In this document: positions 46,501-54,469 of the stretch, in pieces
Numbering within the stretch: position 1 is the stretch's first letter
Layout of the letters: the number at the start of each line of letters is the position of its first letter
Origin: Ancistrus triradiatus
Lineage: Eukaryota; Chordata; Actinopteri; Siluriformes; Loricariidae
NCBI GenBank assembly: GCA_025084515.1
Contig: JAJAGP010000348.1
Span: forward strand, 1-64,000
DNA length: 64,000 nt
Direction of reading: 5' to 3'
Program-made: the position numbers and the translations under genes
The notes under the pieces: model-generated
Seen by the model: only the letters and a program-made list of their open reading frames with translations
Database searches by the model: none
What the model was told of the DNA's origin: nothing

Positions 46501-49500
46501 CAACATTCATTAGATCACAGTTACAAGCAATGGTTCAAAAGCCTGTTCTTTATACACATACAGTGGTAGTTCAAAGTTTGTAAACCATTTCCGCATAAAT
46601 ATGACCTAAAACATCAGCAGATTTTCACACAAGCCGCAAAAGCAGATAAAGACAACCTAATTAAACAAATGAGACAAAAATCGTATGCTTGGTCATTTAT
46701 TTATTTAAGAAAATAATCCAATAGTATACATATCAGTGAGTGTCAAAAGTATGTGAACCTCTAGGAGTAGCAGTTCATTTGAAGGTGAAATTAAAGTCAG
46801 ATGTTTTCAACCAATCAGATGTGTCTGCACCCTGGTGTATTTAATGAACAAGGATCTACAAGTCCGGTCTTTACAACACATTTGTGGAAATGTATAAAGG
46901 CACAAAGAAAGAAGATTTCTGAATGCCTCAGAAAATGAGATACCTATGCTCATCAGGTTGGAAAAGGTTACAAAAGAATTCTGGACTCCACACCACAGTC
47001 AGACAGACTGTATAGGCAGGAAACTCAAGATCACTGTTACCTTCCCAAGGAGCAACTGATCAACATGGATCACTCCAAGAGTAAGGACTGTAATATTCCA
47101 CAAGGTCACAAATGACCCAGGGTCAATTTCTAAGCAACTTATGGTCTCTCCAGCATTAACCAATGTTAATGTTCATCAGTACACTTTCTAGAGAACACAG
47201 AACAACAATGGCTCTCCAAAAATGAAACCTATTTGCAGCATTGCTAAAGATCACATGAAGTCAGAAGGTCACTGGATATTCTGTGGACGGATGAGGCAAA
47301 ATACAACCTTTTGGTTTAAAAAGACGTGTTACGTCTGGAGAAAGGAAAACGCTGCATTCTAGCACAAGAACCTTAGCCCATCTGTGAAACCTCTAATAAA
47401 GATATTGTGGAAGCAGTTCATGTAAGGATGCCCACACCAACACTCCACAGTTGAAGTAGTTCTATAGGGAGGAATAAGCTAAAATTCTTGCAAGCCAATC
47501 TGCAGGACTAGTCTACAGTTCCCATTAATAATATTGATTATCCTGTGAAACACCCACATTATCCTCTGGGATAGATTAAGCGGTAAAGTGAACAGTTTGG
47601 TCCCACAGTCTGTGTGTTGGATGAAATCGAAAAGCTCAGAAGTAATAAATGCAACTACATCAAGGGACAAAATATTATGGCCTGATGTGCTCCTGGTCAG
47701 CAGTGGGGAGCACCTAAAAACAACGGTCTGAGGAGGGACAAACCATGGACCGACATCAGGATGTTGACGCAAAGTTGTTTTATACTTTATAGCATTTGTG
47801 ATTTGTATGCATACAATAAGTATTTGACATTTTCACTTCAAATCATGCATTTTAAAATTTATGGTAATTTTACTATACAGTCAGACCCTATCATCAAAAT
47901 GCATCAGATCTTTAAAAATGGTTGGAATAACAAATATTTGGGTAACAGGAGGCCAGCATCTACTATATCATTACCTCACATTACCACATAATTAACCACT
48001 GAATAAAATGAAAATCGTAGAGGCAAGAACCATTCAGAACACGACCCATTTCCAATATTTTGGAAATTGCCGTTCATTGTATTTTTTCAAATTTACAATT
48101 TCAATTGTTCAAATTTAAAAATTAAAGGTTCAAAACACTGAAACGTATAAGACTGAACATTCGTACACAAATACTTTTTTTGCGCAGTGAACTAAAGTGC
48201 AGTTTACATTCCATTAGAAATGTCACATATTTTGCATAGTGCATTGTGGACCCTGAATGAAGACGAAGACACACGTACATCTAATGTAGAATGCAAAAGA
48301 AAAGTTGGGCCTCCTTACCAAAAAGCCCAAGAAGCTGGATCCAGCTGAGCTGCTCATCCGAGCTGAAGCTGTGAACATCAGTCTCATTGCTAAAGTCCCG
48401 GAGGTGGTGTAGCTCAAACAAATTAATAACTGTGATGTGGACCAGCTGCTGAGAGCTGAATGCTTTCTGAAGAATCAATTTCTGAAACACAGTAATACAA
48501 AGAAAATGACCATTTGGACTAAGAATCACTCTGAACAACTGAGAACACTGGCCAGCGGCCCACATGATGGTCTCCGGGTTTTAAAAGCAATACTTTGTTT
48601 AGTAAACATTGTCAGCTGCACTTTGTCTGCTGATTAAGGTGTAGACAAGGCTTGTTCAATATGACAGTTTAATCACCCAAAAATGATCATACATTAACCA
48701 AATGGAATTTCTGAAAACTCTTCATGTAAGCCTATACAGTGGAACCTCTGTGTTTGAACCCTGTATTACCCTGCATGTATACAACTTTGAACATCAGTAA
48801 AATCTGTACACATATGACCAGTCTCACGGTGTGTCTGAGATTAACTGGATTCCAATTTCAATTTCAAACAAATCCAAATGGCCTTCAGGAACCAATTAAG
48901 TTTAAATTAGAAGGTTCCACTGTAATCCCAAAGCCTTGTATCCTACTAGTCAATTAAAAAATTTTATATTTTATTATGTGCTTGTGTGGTAGTGTGGTCG
49001 TAAGCAGCCAAGGGAGATGATAGGAAACCCTGTCGACAAAGTCTTCAGCTGAATGATGCTTGCTTTATGATCCTTTCATTTATCCCATCATATCCTTTCA
49101 AACAATCCAAAAAAAATTCTTCCAACAAAGAACATAACACCCCTTTCAAACCTGGCTTCCCACCTATAAAGTCCATTCCCCTCAGGAGCTGCCCCACCTG
49201 TACAAACCCCACATAAAATCCCAGCTGAAACCCTTGCATCCACCAAAAACGCCTACCTTGTCATTCAGCATTTACACATTAACCCAATTTCCTCATTGCT
49301 ATAAACCGATCGTTTGCATTTACTCATTACATTAAACATTGGCTTATCCCATGTTCTCCATACCCCCCTCCACGATCTCACATAGTTTATTCCTGACTCT
49401 AAATGTGCGCTCCTGGGTGCGTGCCCTCCCAGGAAATGAATCCCCCATAATAAACATATAACATATCGTTTAAATCCATAATCACCTTTATACACAAATT

Positions 49501-52500
49501 TCTGGATTTTGTTTTGAGTGGTTGGGCAAAGTGTACCAAGTTTTTAGGCGTTGAGACACCATTTAGCTGACACCCTTATTCACAGCAACTTGCAATTGAA
49601 ACAGTCTTATAATGTGCAATTAAATCCAACTGTGGGTCAAGGGTGTTGCTCAAGGGCCCAACAGCGGCAGTTTGGCAGTGCTGGAACTTGAACCTTTGAC
49701 CTTCAGGTCAAGAGTGCAGTACCTTCACCGCTGAACCACAACAGTCCCAGCACTTAAATTGCATTGCCACTGCTACATTCAGCATACTAGCTTAGATGTC
49801 TGTATAATGCCATTTGTATTGTTATAACGTAAGCCCGTCCAGAATTAAAGCCCTTTTCGGCATGTTCCAGTTGATTACATTCCAAACATGGAACTCGGTT
49901 GTTTTAGTCACTAACATTTTCTGTTAACATGCTTCATAGTTGGGGGAAAAAATCAGTACAAGCTTAATTGAGACACAGGGTGTGTTTACCTGAAATTGCT
50001 CCTCCAGCTTTTCCCTCAATGCACTGAGTTTCTCCAAGCTTTTGCCAAGATAAACATGACCATGGAACTTAATGAAGGCCTTTATGAAATCAGATACACT
50101 CCACTTCGTTTTGACCTCATCACGGCTACAAATAAATAAATAAAAAAAAACGTATAATCACAATGTTTTCACAGCCTATGACAGGACATAAAAAGCCAAT
50201 TTTTTGCTGAGAAAAAAAAATTCCCTTTGAAGACAAATACCTCTCAAGAGCCTTGGAGAGAGCTTTCTGCAAGTTGGTGGAAGCTGCTGGAAAGGGAAAT
50301 TTGACAGCAATACTTCTACAGTAGTAGAAGATTGTTGAGAGGTGGTCTCCCTTGGAGGAGGCCAGAATTGCAAGTTGATTGTAAGGTTGACCTAAAAAAA
50401 AAAAAGAGGGACATTTTAGCATGATGATATTCCACTTAAGAGAGACCATACTTTGGGGTTCCAACAGGGAACACATTAAAGTGTAGTGAGATCACACTGT
50501 GACAATGTCAGTGATGTGCAAGAGGCGAAAGCTCAAGGTGAGGAGAATGAAAAGCAACAAACTGTAACCAACCGTTTGATGGAACAAGCTGAGCTGCATG
50601 TCTGTAGTAGGACTCTGCCTGGCTGGTCTGGTTGCGATAACGAGCTACAGAGGGAGGAAGAAAAAAAAAAAAAGTAATTCCAAAATGACTTGTGCAAAAA
50701 TACCTCCAAGCACAAAGTCATTCTATTCAGTCAAACATGGCCAGTATAACAAGTGCTTTACTGACCAAACTTAAAACGAAAATGCTTAGGTTTCCACAAG
50801 ATACCATTCATGAAACAGCATCAGACACCAAATAAAGATAATATCCTTTTATTACCTTTTTTATTACTACTACTACAGAACCTGCCGCGGTGTTAAAAGA
50901 AATGATATGACTACAAAACATTGTTGCACAACAGCAACACAATACGATCAACAATAAATTTTTGCTTAAATGTTTGCTGAAATGTTAGGAAGGTAGTCAG
51001 ATTCATTATTATTATTACCTTCAAAAGCATCATTCAAACACTACCACTGTCTATTTCTCTACATTTTTCTCTTAGCTCCACTAAGGTTTTGTAGTGTAAA
51101 TACAATATAGTGTGTGAGATGTACAGTACTGTGCAAAAGTCTTAGGCACACTATATTTTTCAATATATATCCTGCTTGTTCTTTATTTCAGTTTTAGTGG
51201 TCACTACACTTTGTAGTTCTGCATTTGCAGACTGTAGTAGATCTGTTTCTCTACATACTGTGTTAGTCCCCTTAGCACTGGAATTTTAAAACCCTGCTCA
51301 CTCACTGCCCACATTATTAGAGACATTCCCCTTATTGCTCCACATTCTAGTCAGAGACAGCAGCACATCTGTTGTTGGTCATTCTCTAATCTTTCATCAG
51401 TGTTTACAGGATGCTGCCTACAGGATGCTGGTGGCTTGACATTTTTGGCTGGTGTACTGTTTTCAGTTCAGCAGTGGCACAGAGGTGTTTTTAAAAATCC
51501 AGTAGCACTGCTGTGTCTGATCAACTCATACCAGTGCAACACAGTCTCACACCACCATCACATCAGTGTCACTGCAGTGCTGAGAATGATCCACCACCCA
51601 AATAGTACCTGATTTGTGGTGCTCCTGTGGGGGTCCTGACCATTAGAGAGCAGAGAAAAGGGGACAAGCTGTAGTAATGGTAGAACTACAAAGTGCTGTG
51701 ACCATTCATTCACTCATTCACTTTCTTATTCGCTTAATGAGCATGCAGGGTATGTTTTAGATGTTCCCATAATATCAGTTTGTTTATTCGGTTTATTTAA
51801 CATCATTATCAGCATCAGTGGTCATTTCAGCGACACATACAAGCTTACATCAAGACCAGTCATATATCAATCATCAATTAACCTAATACATGTCTTTGGA
51901 CTGTGGGAGGAAACCAGAGTTTCGATTTTTGGTTACTCGTTCTGCACATAAGAAGATTTTTACAAAGGCAGCTTATGTTGTGTTCCGTTCTCAAGCACAG
52001 TTAACGATTCCAACTGAACCATGTCCGAACCCACCTCCTCAAGCGGGTCTGGGCAGGTCAGCGCACATAGGGAGAGAACATGCATAGTGTTCTTCATTCC
52101 AGTGCTGTTGCCCACCATACAACCTAAAAGCTAATTTTTACTACAAACATACCTGTTTCAATAGACCACAGAACTTGATTCCAAAAAGTCTCTGGCCTAT
52201 GTTGTATCATCTTTTTGTTGTCTTTTGTGATGAGATAACAGGTAAGGTTTTCTTCTGATTACTCTTACAAAGAGACAATGCTTGTGTAAGGAGTGCTACA
52301 CAGTGGACTACTCCCTTATCAGACAAATATTCCTGTAGATACTTGCCAGTGCATGCATTTACATGCAATTAAGACAATAATTGCAGAAAACATGATTTTG
52401 TCAGTAATTTGTCCAATCATCTCACAGAAGCATGTAGCAAACTTCACACTTTAAAAATTAAATACTGAAGTTCTTTGAATCCTCAAGCATGTGCGTTTCA

Positions 52501-54306
52501 GAGTCTCCCAAAATGTGTTTGGTAGCCATTTCATGGACACTGCATTTAATTCCAGGTTTGCCAGGTCCCACGAACAAAGCAAGCAACCAGGTGAAAAGCA
52601 CAGTCTCTTAGAATAAGCTGACCTGGCAACCATGATTGATTCTGCTATCTGCTTCTTTGACAGCTCTACACTTTATACCGTTTCATTTGTATATGATCAG
52701 ACAGAGCAAACTGAAGGAAATCAGAGTAAAAATAAACCTGCGCTGCGAAAACTGACTACTGAGATAAAATCCTGTCGTCTTCATTGGATATCTTAATCTG
52801 ATTTCTTAATCCAATCTAAGAAATTGTAGTATGCTGTTTACATGAGCACATTAATTATCAGTAACTCAATTATGAAGTGCATGTAAACACACTCAGTGGT
52901 GTGATGGTATTGTTTTGCATATGCAACAATTTAGTTTTCTGAGTTTCCAGATTTTCTATTCCTGGGTTTTCAAGATTTTCTTCTAACTTTATCTTTATTC
53001 ATTCATGACATTTCAGACAGCGGAAATTGCAAGCTGTAAACACACATTTTAAAGCCTTATTCCCAGATAATGGCGTAGCTGCTTAAAGGAGCCAATGGCT
53101 TTTGAGAGCACATCACCCTGAGAGATTAGAAGGGTCAACAAATGTAATAAGTTGTGTAATTCTTTACACTTGACTTCATTAAGCTCTAACAAGTCATTCG
53201 AGTTGTGAGACTTAAAAACAGGTCAATCTGAAAAGGCGCAACAACTTTAACATATGCAACTTTGTAATATTTTAGTTCACTCCCTGCAAAGAGCAGAAAA
53301 TTAACAAAACACGCAACTTGAGCAGAGATGCACAAACCTTGGTACAATCTGTCATTTAAAACAGATGAATGAATGAAATAAGATTTTAATTATTGAATTC
53401 ACCTATATCTCCCAGGTGGACGAGACAGTGCTGGCAGATATAGGAGCAGGAGCTTGGTTGTGGTTTCACTATACTGCTGGAGTTGCTTTGTTTATTACTG
53501 ATGATGCCAAGCTGAGAAGATTTCACTCGACAAGGCAGGTCCACGTTAAACACCGTACACAGCTCTTGCAATAACTGTGGAGGAAAGCATTTTAGCATGG
53601 AACAAATCGGAAAATTCTCTAAATGCAACTTTAAAATCATTACATAGCCTGCTACATACATGATATAATAAATAACTTCAAGACAAAAAATATTAGAAGT
53701 GCTCTGTAAGTTAGCTAAGCAGGTAACTCACCTGTGTGTAGAATCCACTAGCTGCCTCAAGAAAAAGGGAAAGATTGGCCTGTACTTCACTTCGATTGGG
53801 GTTGGCTCTGTTTTTCGCTTGACTCTGTAGTGTTGTTATTTGATTCTTAAACGCATGGTTCCAGCTAAACAAGAAAGTAAATGAAAAATGTTTAGGTATT
53901 CTACACTTAAAGTGGTATAAAACCACACATAACCTGGATTCAATCTCACCGTTTTTGTTATAAGCTTGATATGAACATGCCTGACCTTTATCTTAAGCAT
54001 GGGGGCCTTACATTAAAAGAAATACCCTAAGATGATAAGAAAAATAATGGAGTGACTTGTTGTCCCTTACAGGTCTTGTTCAACTTTCTTGTCCAAGGCA
54101 TACTCCAAGTCTGTCACCAGCATTTTCTGGTACAGGTCCTGAAGAGCCTGTCGAGATGTCCAGACCTCAGCAGCACCAAGTTTTGAATCTGCAGAGCACA
54201 GAATGCATTAGATCCAAAGCAAGTAGCCATGTCCTTTACAAACTCTAATCATAAATTTAACATGATAAATTTAGCTGAACAGACAATCATCTCTGAATTA
54301 TCATCT

Positions 54307-54345
<39 letters not shown>

Positions 54346-54469
54346 ATGGTACAAACAGTCTCAGCCATATCTATGGTATAAAGTGCAAGGCACACAAATA
54401 CACAGCAAAATTCAATTTTTAATACATTTCAACATACCTGTCATATCAGCCTTCATGGCCTCTGCCTGC
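34433..54469 (-). CDS. smg7: SMG7 gene, coding exons 2-23 (NMD factor, 14-3-3-like/TPR protein)
   Basis: SMG7 binds phosphorylated UPF1 and, with SMG5, recruits deadenylation/decapping machinery in cytoplasmic nonsense-mediated mRNA decay. I assembled 22 exons by matching the minus-strand translation to the vertebrate protein and placing each junction on GT/AG sites: 54438-54469, 54071-54188, 53732-53864, 53403-53574, 50573-50644, 50241-50391, 49990-50125, 48319-48481, 46332-46488, 46103-46173, 45947-46007, 45674-45793, 45105-45510, 43493-43634, 42924-43279, 42304-42651, 40474-40623, 39522-39605, 38541-38694, 35748-35918, 35507-35661, 34433-34546. They total 3466 nt and stay in frame to a TGA, giving about 1154 residues plus an unseen N-terminus of about 10; the human protein is of similar size (about 1137, from memory). 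The phosphoserine-pocket residues of human SMG7 (K66 in NHAFK, R163 in IARYR) are both present. Exon 1 was not found. Recognition and frame are very secure; individual splice sites are inferred without transcript data. Confidence 0.96.
34800..34880. repeat. SINE-like fragment in smg7 intron 22
   Basis: GACTCCACACAGAAAGGACG and TTGGGATCGAACCCAGGAGG match the tRNA-like end of the repeat at 23925-24110. Confidence 0.6.
35507..35661 (-). CDS. smg7: smg7 exon 22
   Basis: The exon encodes VSGFGLDYLPAGPAPS, TWHQGAPSSSWGAQ and MDDSSNVLLDSFK. The donor AAG|GTAGCT is chosen because it joins in phase to the conserved SIWSSS terminal exon. Confidence 0.93.
35748..35918 (-). CDS. smg7: smg7 exon 21
   Basis: The exon encodes DHSTPASQSPHSSNPSSLPS, SPPTHSHGTMPFSNFGPIGT and DRRTADRWKPEKS, almost identical to mammalian SMG7. 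Acceptor ATTGTAG, donor GTAAAT. Confidence 0.96.
37245..37690. mobile_element. Deleted Tc1 derivative in smg7 intron 20
   Basis: ATTTCATGTTTTGTCTGATC at the left recurs inverted at the right, and GTTGCAGGCCTGAAATGCAG (37529) matches the subterminal repeat at 26948 and 61250. The transposase is almost wholly absent. An A-rich block (37190-37240) precedes it. Confidence 0.75.
38541..38694 (-). CDS. smg7: smg7 exon 20
   Basis: The exon encodes ENYQNNSIFSEAYGKN and EPSLYSLFEGTPWSPSLPAS, the latter a hallmark SMG7 motif. Acceptor TTCTAG, donor GTACAC. Confidence 0.95.
39217..39381. mobile_element. 165-bp TA-flanked MITE in smg7 intron 19
   Basis: The left end CAGGATGTCTATAAAC and the right end, read inverted as CAGGGTGTCTATAAAG, continue into matching TCCCACTT-type sequence. 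TA lies on both sides. It is about 140 bp from exon 19. Confidence 0.85.
39522..39605 (-). CDS. smg7: smg7 exon 19 (less conserved)
   Basis: This 84-nt, phase 0-0 exon encodes LSGQSRIDSGRESMGQSTLL and HRTVFPIQ. I could not match these residues to the human sequence I recall at this position, although serine-rich sequence lies there. Splice sites are good (CACAG; GTAGGT) and the frame is kept whether or not it is included, so it may be alternatively spliced. Confidence 0.7.
40474..40623 (-). CDS. smg7: smg7 exon 18
   Basis: The exon encodes GNKSSPLLPPDLLKTLADF, EEEEELVFTKPHDFYQALP and PGRNLF, matching SSPLLPPDLLKSLAALEEEEE and GRSLF of the human protein. Acceptor CACTAG, donor GTATGT. Confidence 0.95.
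41191..41850 (-). mobile_element. Truncated Tc1 in smg7 intron 17
   Basis: CAGTGGTGCCTGAAGGTTTA after a TA matches the TIR family at 12415. Transposase remnants include ESTNIPELKLF on the minus strand. The far TIR is missing. Confidence 0.88.
42304..42651 (-). CDS. smg7: smg7 exon 17
   Basis: The exon encodes QYMPVSEQAGQMWGQHQT, MPIPVKQPFFMPSQEHMKLF and PGVFCPDQENTPRVPSYE, matching the PVKQP..KLFE and PGIFRPEQ..PR blocks of SMG7. Acceptor CTTAG; the donor GTTTGT is weak. Confidence 0.94.
42924..43279 (-). CDS. smg7: smg7 exon 16
   Basis: The exon encodes FPPPAYVIPPPVAFSMNPG, then Gln/Pro/Ser-rich sequence including SHIPYSQQRPSGPA and LGKSPPHHSSMQQ. These are conserved islands inside the otherwise variable SMG7 C-terminal half. 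Acceptor CTGCAG, donor GTATGT. Confidence 0.95.
43493..43634 (-). CDS. smg7: smg7 exon 15
   Basis: The exon encodes VKTQSEMRKTPVSEARKTPV and FIPIHHPGAFPPLPSRP, near-identical to the SMG7 proline-rich linker. Acceptor TGAAG, donor GTACCT. Confidence 0.95.
43699..44279. mobile_element. Pogo-like MITE in smg7 intron 14
   Basis: The left end CCGTATTTTTCAGACCATAA and the right end ending GAAAATCGGT are inverted and flanked by TA. The interior shares ATCGACAGTGTGCC, AACCGATTGTAGATGGTAC and AATCAATGATCACGGAAGTG with the element at 56778 (opposite orientation). Confidence 0.88.
44340..44650. repeat. Diverged tandem repeats
   Basis: CACGCTGACACACAGC recurs at 44360 and 44607. GCATTGATCATGCAGCA, GCATTGACTACGCAGCG and related TGCAGAG/GCTTGTACTTA blocks recur at intervals of roughly 110-140 bp. 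It lies next to the pogo-like MITE. Confidence 0.6.
44690..45020. other. Unassigned repeat-like block in smg7 intron 14
   Basis: GC-richer than its surroundings, with GGAGCCCACCTCTTCGAGCG and a (GGGA) run. It looks like an old repeat, but I cannot name it. Confidence 0.35.
45105..45510 (-). CDS. smg7: smg7 exon 14
   Basis: This is the longest exon (406 nt). It starts LIQCRITDGMVLFLTDIPEL, the end of the structured half. A charged low-complexity region follows, with LGLKSVLS, EKPVVTFKENIKPRE and many Lys/Glu/Ser ending in DAGKQ. Acceptor CTCCAG, donor GTGAAA. Confidence 0.95.
45674..45793 (-). CDS. smg7: smg7 exon 13
   Basis: The exon encodes LLDFSKGHQGIAVDKDSLM through QRLIILGKWVADTYP. The acceptor is TTGCAG and the donor GTGAGA. 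It joins exon 14 through a split TG|C codon. Confidence 0.94.
45947..46007 (-). CDS. smg7: smg7 exon 12
   Basis: This 61-nt exon encodes IPLPEEFELQGFLALRPAL, a highly conserved SMG7 segment. Acceptor TTTACAG, donor GTAGCT. Confidence 0.94.
46103..46173 (-). CDS. smg7: smg7 exon 11
   Basis: This 71-nt exon encodes IWPWLVSILNSFQPKEED and then VSNPS, matching human IWPWLISLLNSFHPHEED. Acceptor TTCACAG, donor GTAATT. Confidence 0.95.
46332..46488 (-). CDS. smg7: smg7 exon 10
   Basis: The exon encodes SFLGVMCSRALLNKNQEE then CPLPAIKVSLDWLRLRPGVF and EERQ. The CPLPAIKVS..DWLRLRP block is characteristic of SMG7. Acceptor TTCCAG, donor GTACGT. Confidence 0.95.
46561..47420 (+). mobile_element. Truncated Tc1 in smg7 intron 9
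   Basis: CAGTGGTAGTTCAAAGTTTG after TA, then AATATGACCTAAAACATCAG and CAAAAGTATGTGAACCTCTA match the family at 12415. Transposase remnants are on the plus strand, e.g. TATTCTGTGGACGGATGAGG. The right TIR is missing. Confidence 0.88.
48319..48481 (-). CDS. smg7: smg7 exon 9
   Basis: The exon encodes KLILQKAFSSQQLVHITVIN through DEQLSWIQLLGLF, matching the SMG7 helical hairpin region. Acceptor TTTCAG, donor GTAAGG. The last codon is split; it reads GTG (Val) when joined to exon 10, where human has Met. Confidence 0.95.
48737..48922. mobile_element. 186-bp TA-flanked MITE in smg7 intron 8
   Basis: The left end CAGTGGAACCTCTGTG and right end GGTTCCACTG are inverted, with TA on both sides. No coding capacity. 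Confidence 0.85.
49555..49750 (-). mobile_element. tRNA-derived fish SINE in smg7 intron 8
   Basis: On the minus strand: GTTGTGGTTCAGCGGTGAAG (A-box), AGGTTCAAGTTCCAGCACTG (B-box), CCGCTGTTGGGCCCTTGAGC and AATAAGGGTGTCAGCTAAAT. The most complete SINE copy in the window, with both promoter boxes visible. Confidence 0.9.
49990..50125 (-). CDS. smg7: smg7 exon 8
   Basis: The exon encodes RDEVKTKWSVSDFIKAFIKF through LEKLSALREKLEEQFQ, in the helical part of the N-terminal half. Acceptor TTTGTAG, donor GTAAAC. Confidence 0.95.
50241..50391 (-). CDS. smg7: smg7 exon 7
   Basis: The exon encodes QPYNQLAILASSKGDHLS through KFPFPAASTNLQKALSKALE, the most conserved stretch of the SMG7 TPR-like region. 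An uninterrupted T tract precedes the AG; the donor is GTATTT. Confidence 0.97.
50573..50644 (-). CDS. smg7: smg7 exon 6
   Basis: This 72-nt exon encodes ARYRNQTSQAESYYRHAAQL and then VPSN. It includes the arginine equivalent to human R163 of the phosphoserine pocket. The acceptor is TCTGTAG. The donor GTTGGT is a weak match to consensus but keeps the frame. Confidence 0.94.
51120..51720. repeat. Dispersed fish repeat in smg7 intron 5
   Basis: It opens with GTACTGTGCAAAAGTCTTAG, a TIR-type motif, and later contains CAGTGTCACTGCAGTGCTGA and CCTGTGGGGGTCCTGACCAT, phrases I recognise as widespread in teleost genomes. The transposon class is not clear from sequence alone. Confidence 0.6.
51885..52090. 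repeat. SINE-like dispersed fragment in smg7 intron 5
   Basis: ATGTCTTTGGACTGTGGGAG and the following GGAAACCAGAG match the fish repeat seen at 23925. The later part is diverged. Confidence 0.55.
52130..53402. other. Remainder of smg7 intron 5
   Basis: No exon or mobile element was recognised between the SINE-like fragment and exon 5. The sequence is AT-rich. Confidence 0.45.
53403..53574 (-). CDS. smg7: smg7 exon 5
   Basis: The exon encodes LLQELCTVFNVDLPCRVKSS through SYICQHCLVHLGDI, a TPR-like helical segment. Acceptor TCCACAG, donor GTGAAT. The final alanine codon is split to exon 6. Confidence 0.96.
53732..53864 (-). CDS. smg7: smg7 exon 4
   Basis: The exon encodes WNHAFKNQITTLQSQAKN through LFLEAASGFYTQ, nearly identical to the human protein. 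It carries the lysine equivalent to human K66 of the phosphoserine pocket. Acceptor TTTAG, donor GTGAGT. Confidence 0.96.
54071..54188 (-). CDS. smg7: smg7 exon 3
   Basis: The exon encodes SKLGAAEVWTSRQALQDL and on to ALDKKVEQD, the first helices of the 14-3-3-like domain. The acceptor is CTCTGCAG and the donor GTAAGG. The split leucine codon (CT|C) joins exactly to exon 4. Confidence 0.95.
54310..54343. repeat. (GT)17 microsatellite in smg7 intron 2
   Basis: An uninterrupted GT dinucleotide array lies between exons 2 and 3. It would read as CA on the transcribed strand. Confidence 0.97.
54438..54469 (-). CDS. smg7: smg7 exon 2
   Basis: This 32-nt exon encodes QAEAMKADMT, matching SMG7 residues just after the N-terminal MSLQ..YLR segment. 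A pyrimidine-rich tract and TAG precede it, and the donor is GTATGT. The initial g finishes an arginine codon from exon 1, which is not in view. Confidence 0.88.

Noticed and set aside
47479..47772. 97-codon minus-strand frame in smg7 intron 9
   Set aside because: No known motif, no splice context, next to a Tc1 fragment; probably old repeat or chance.
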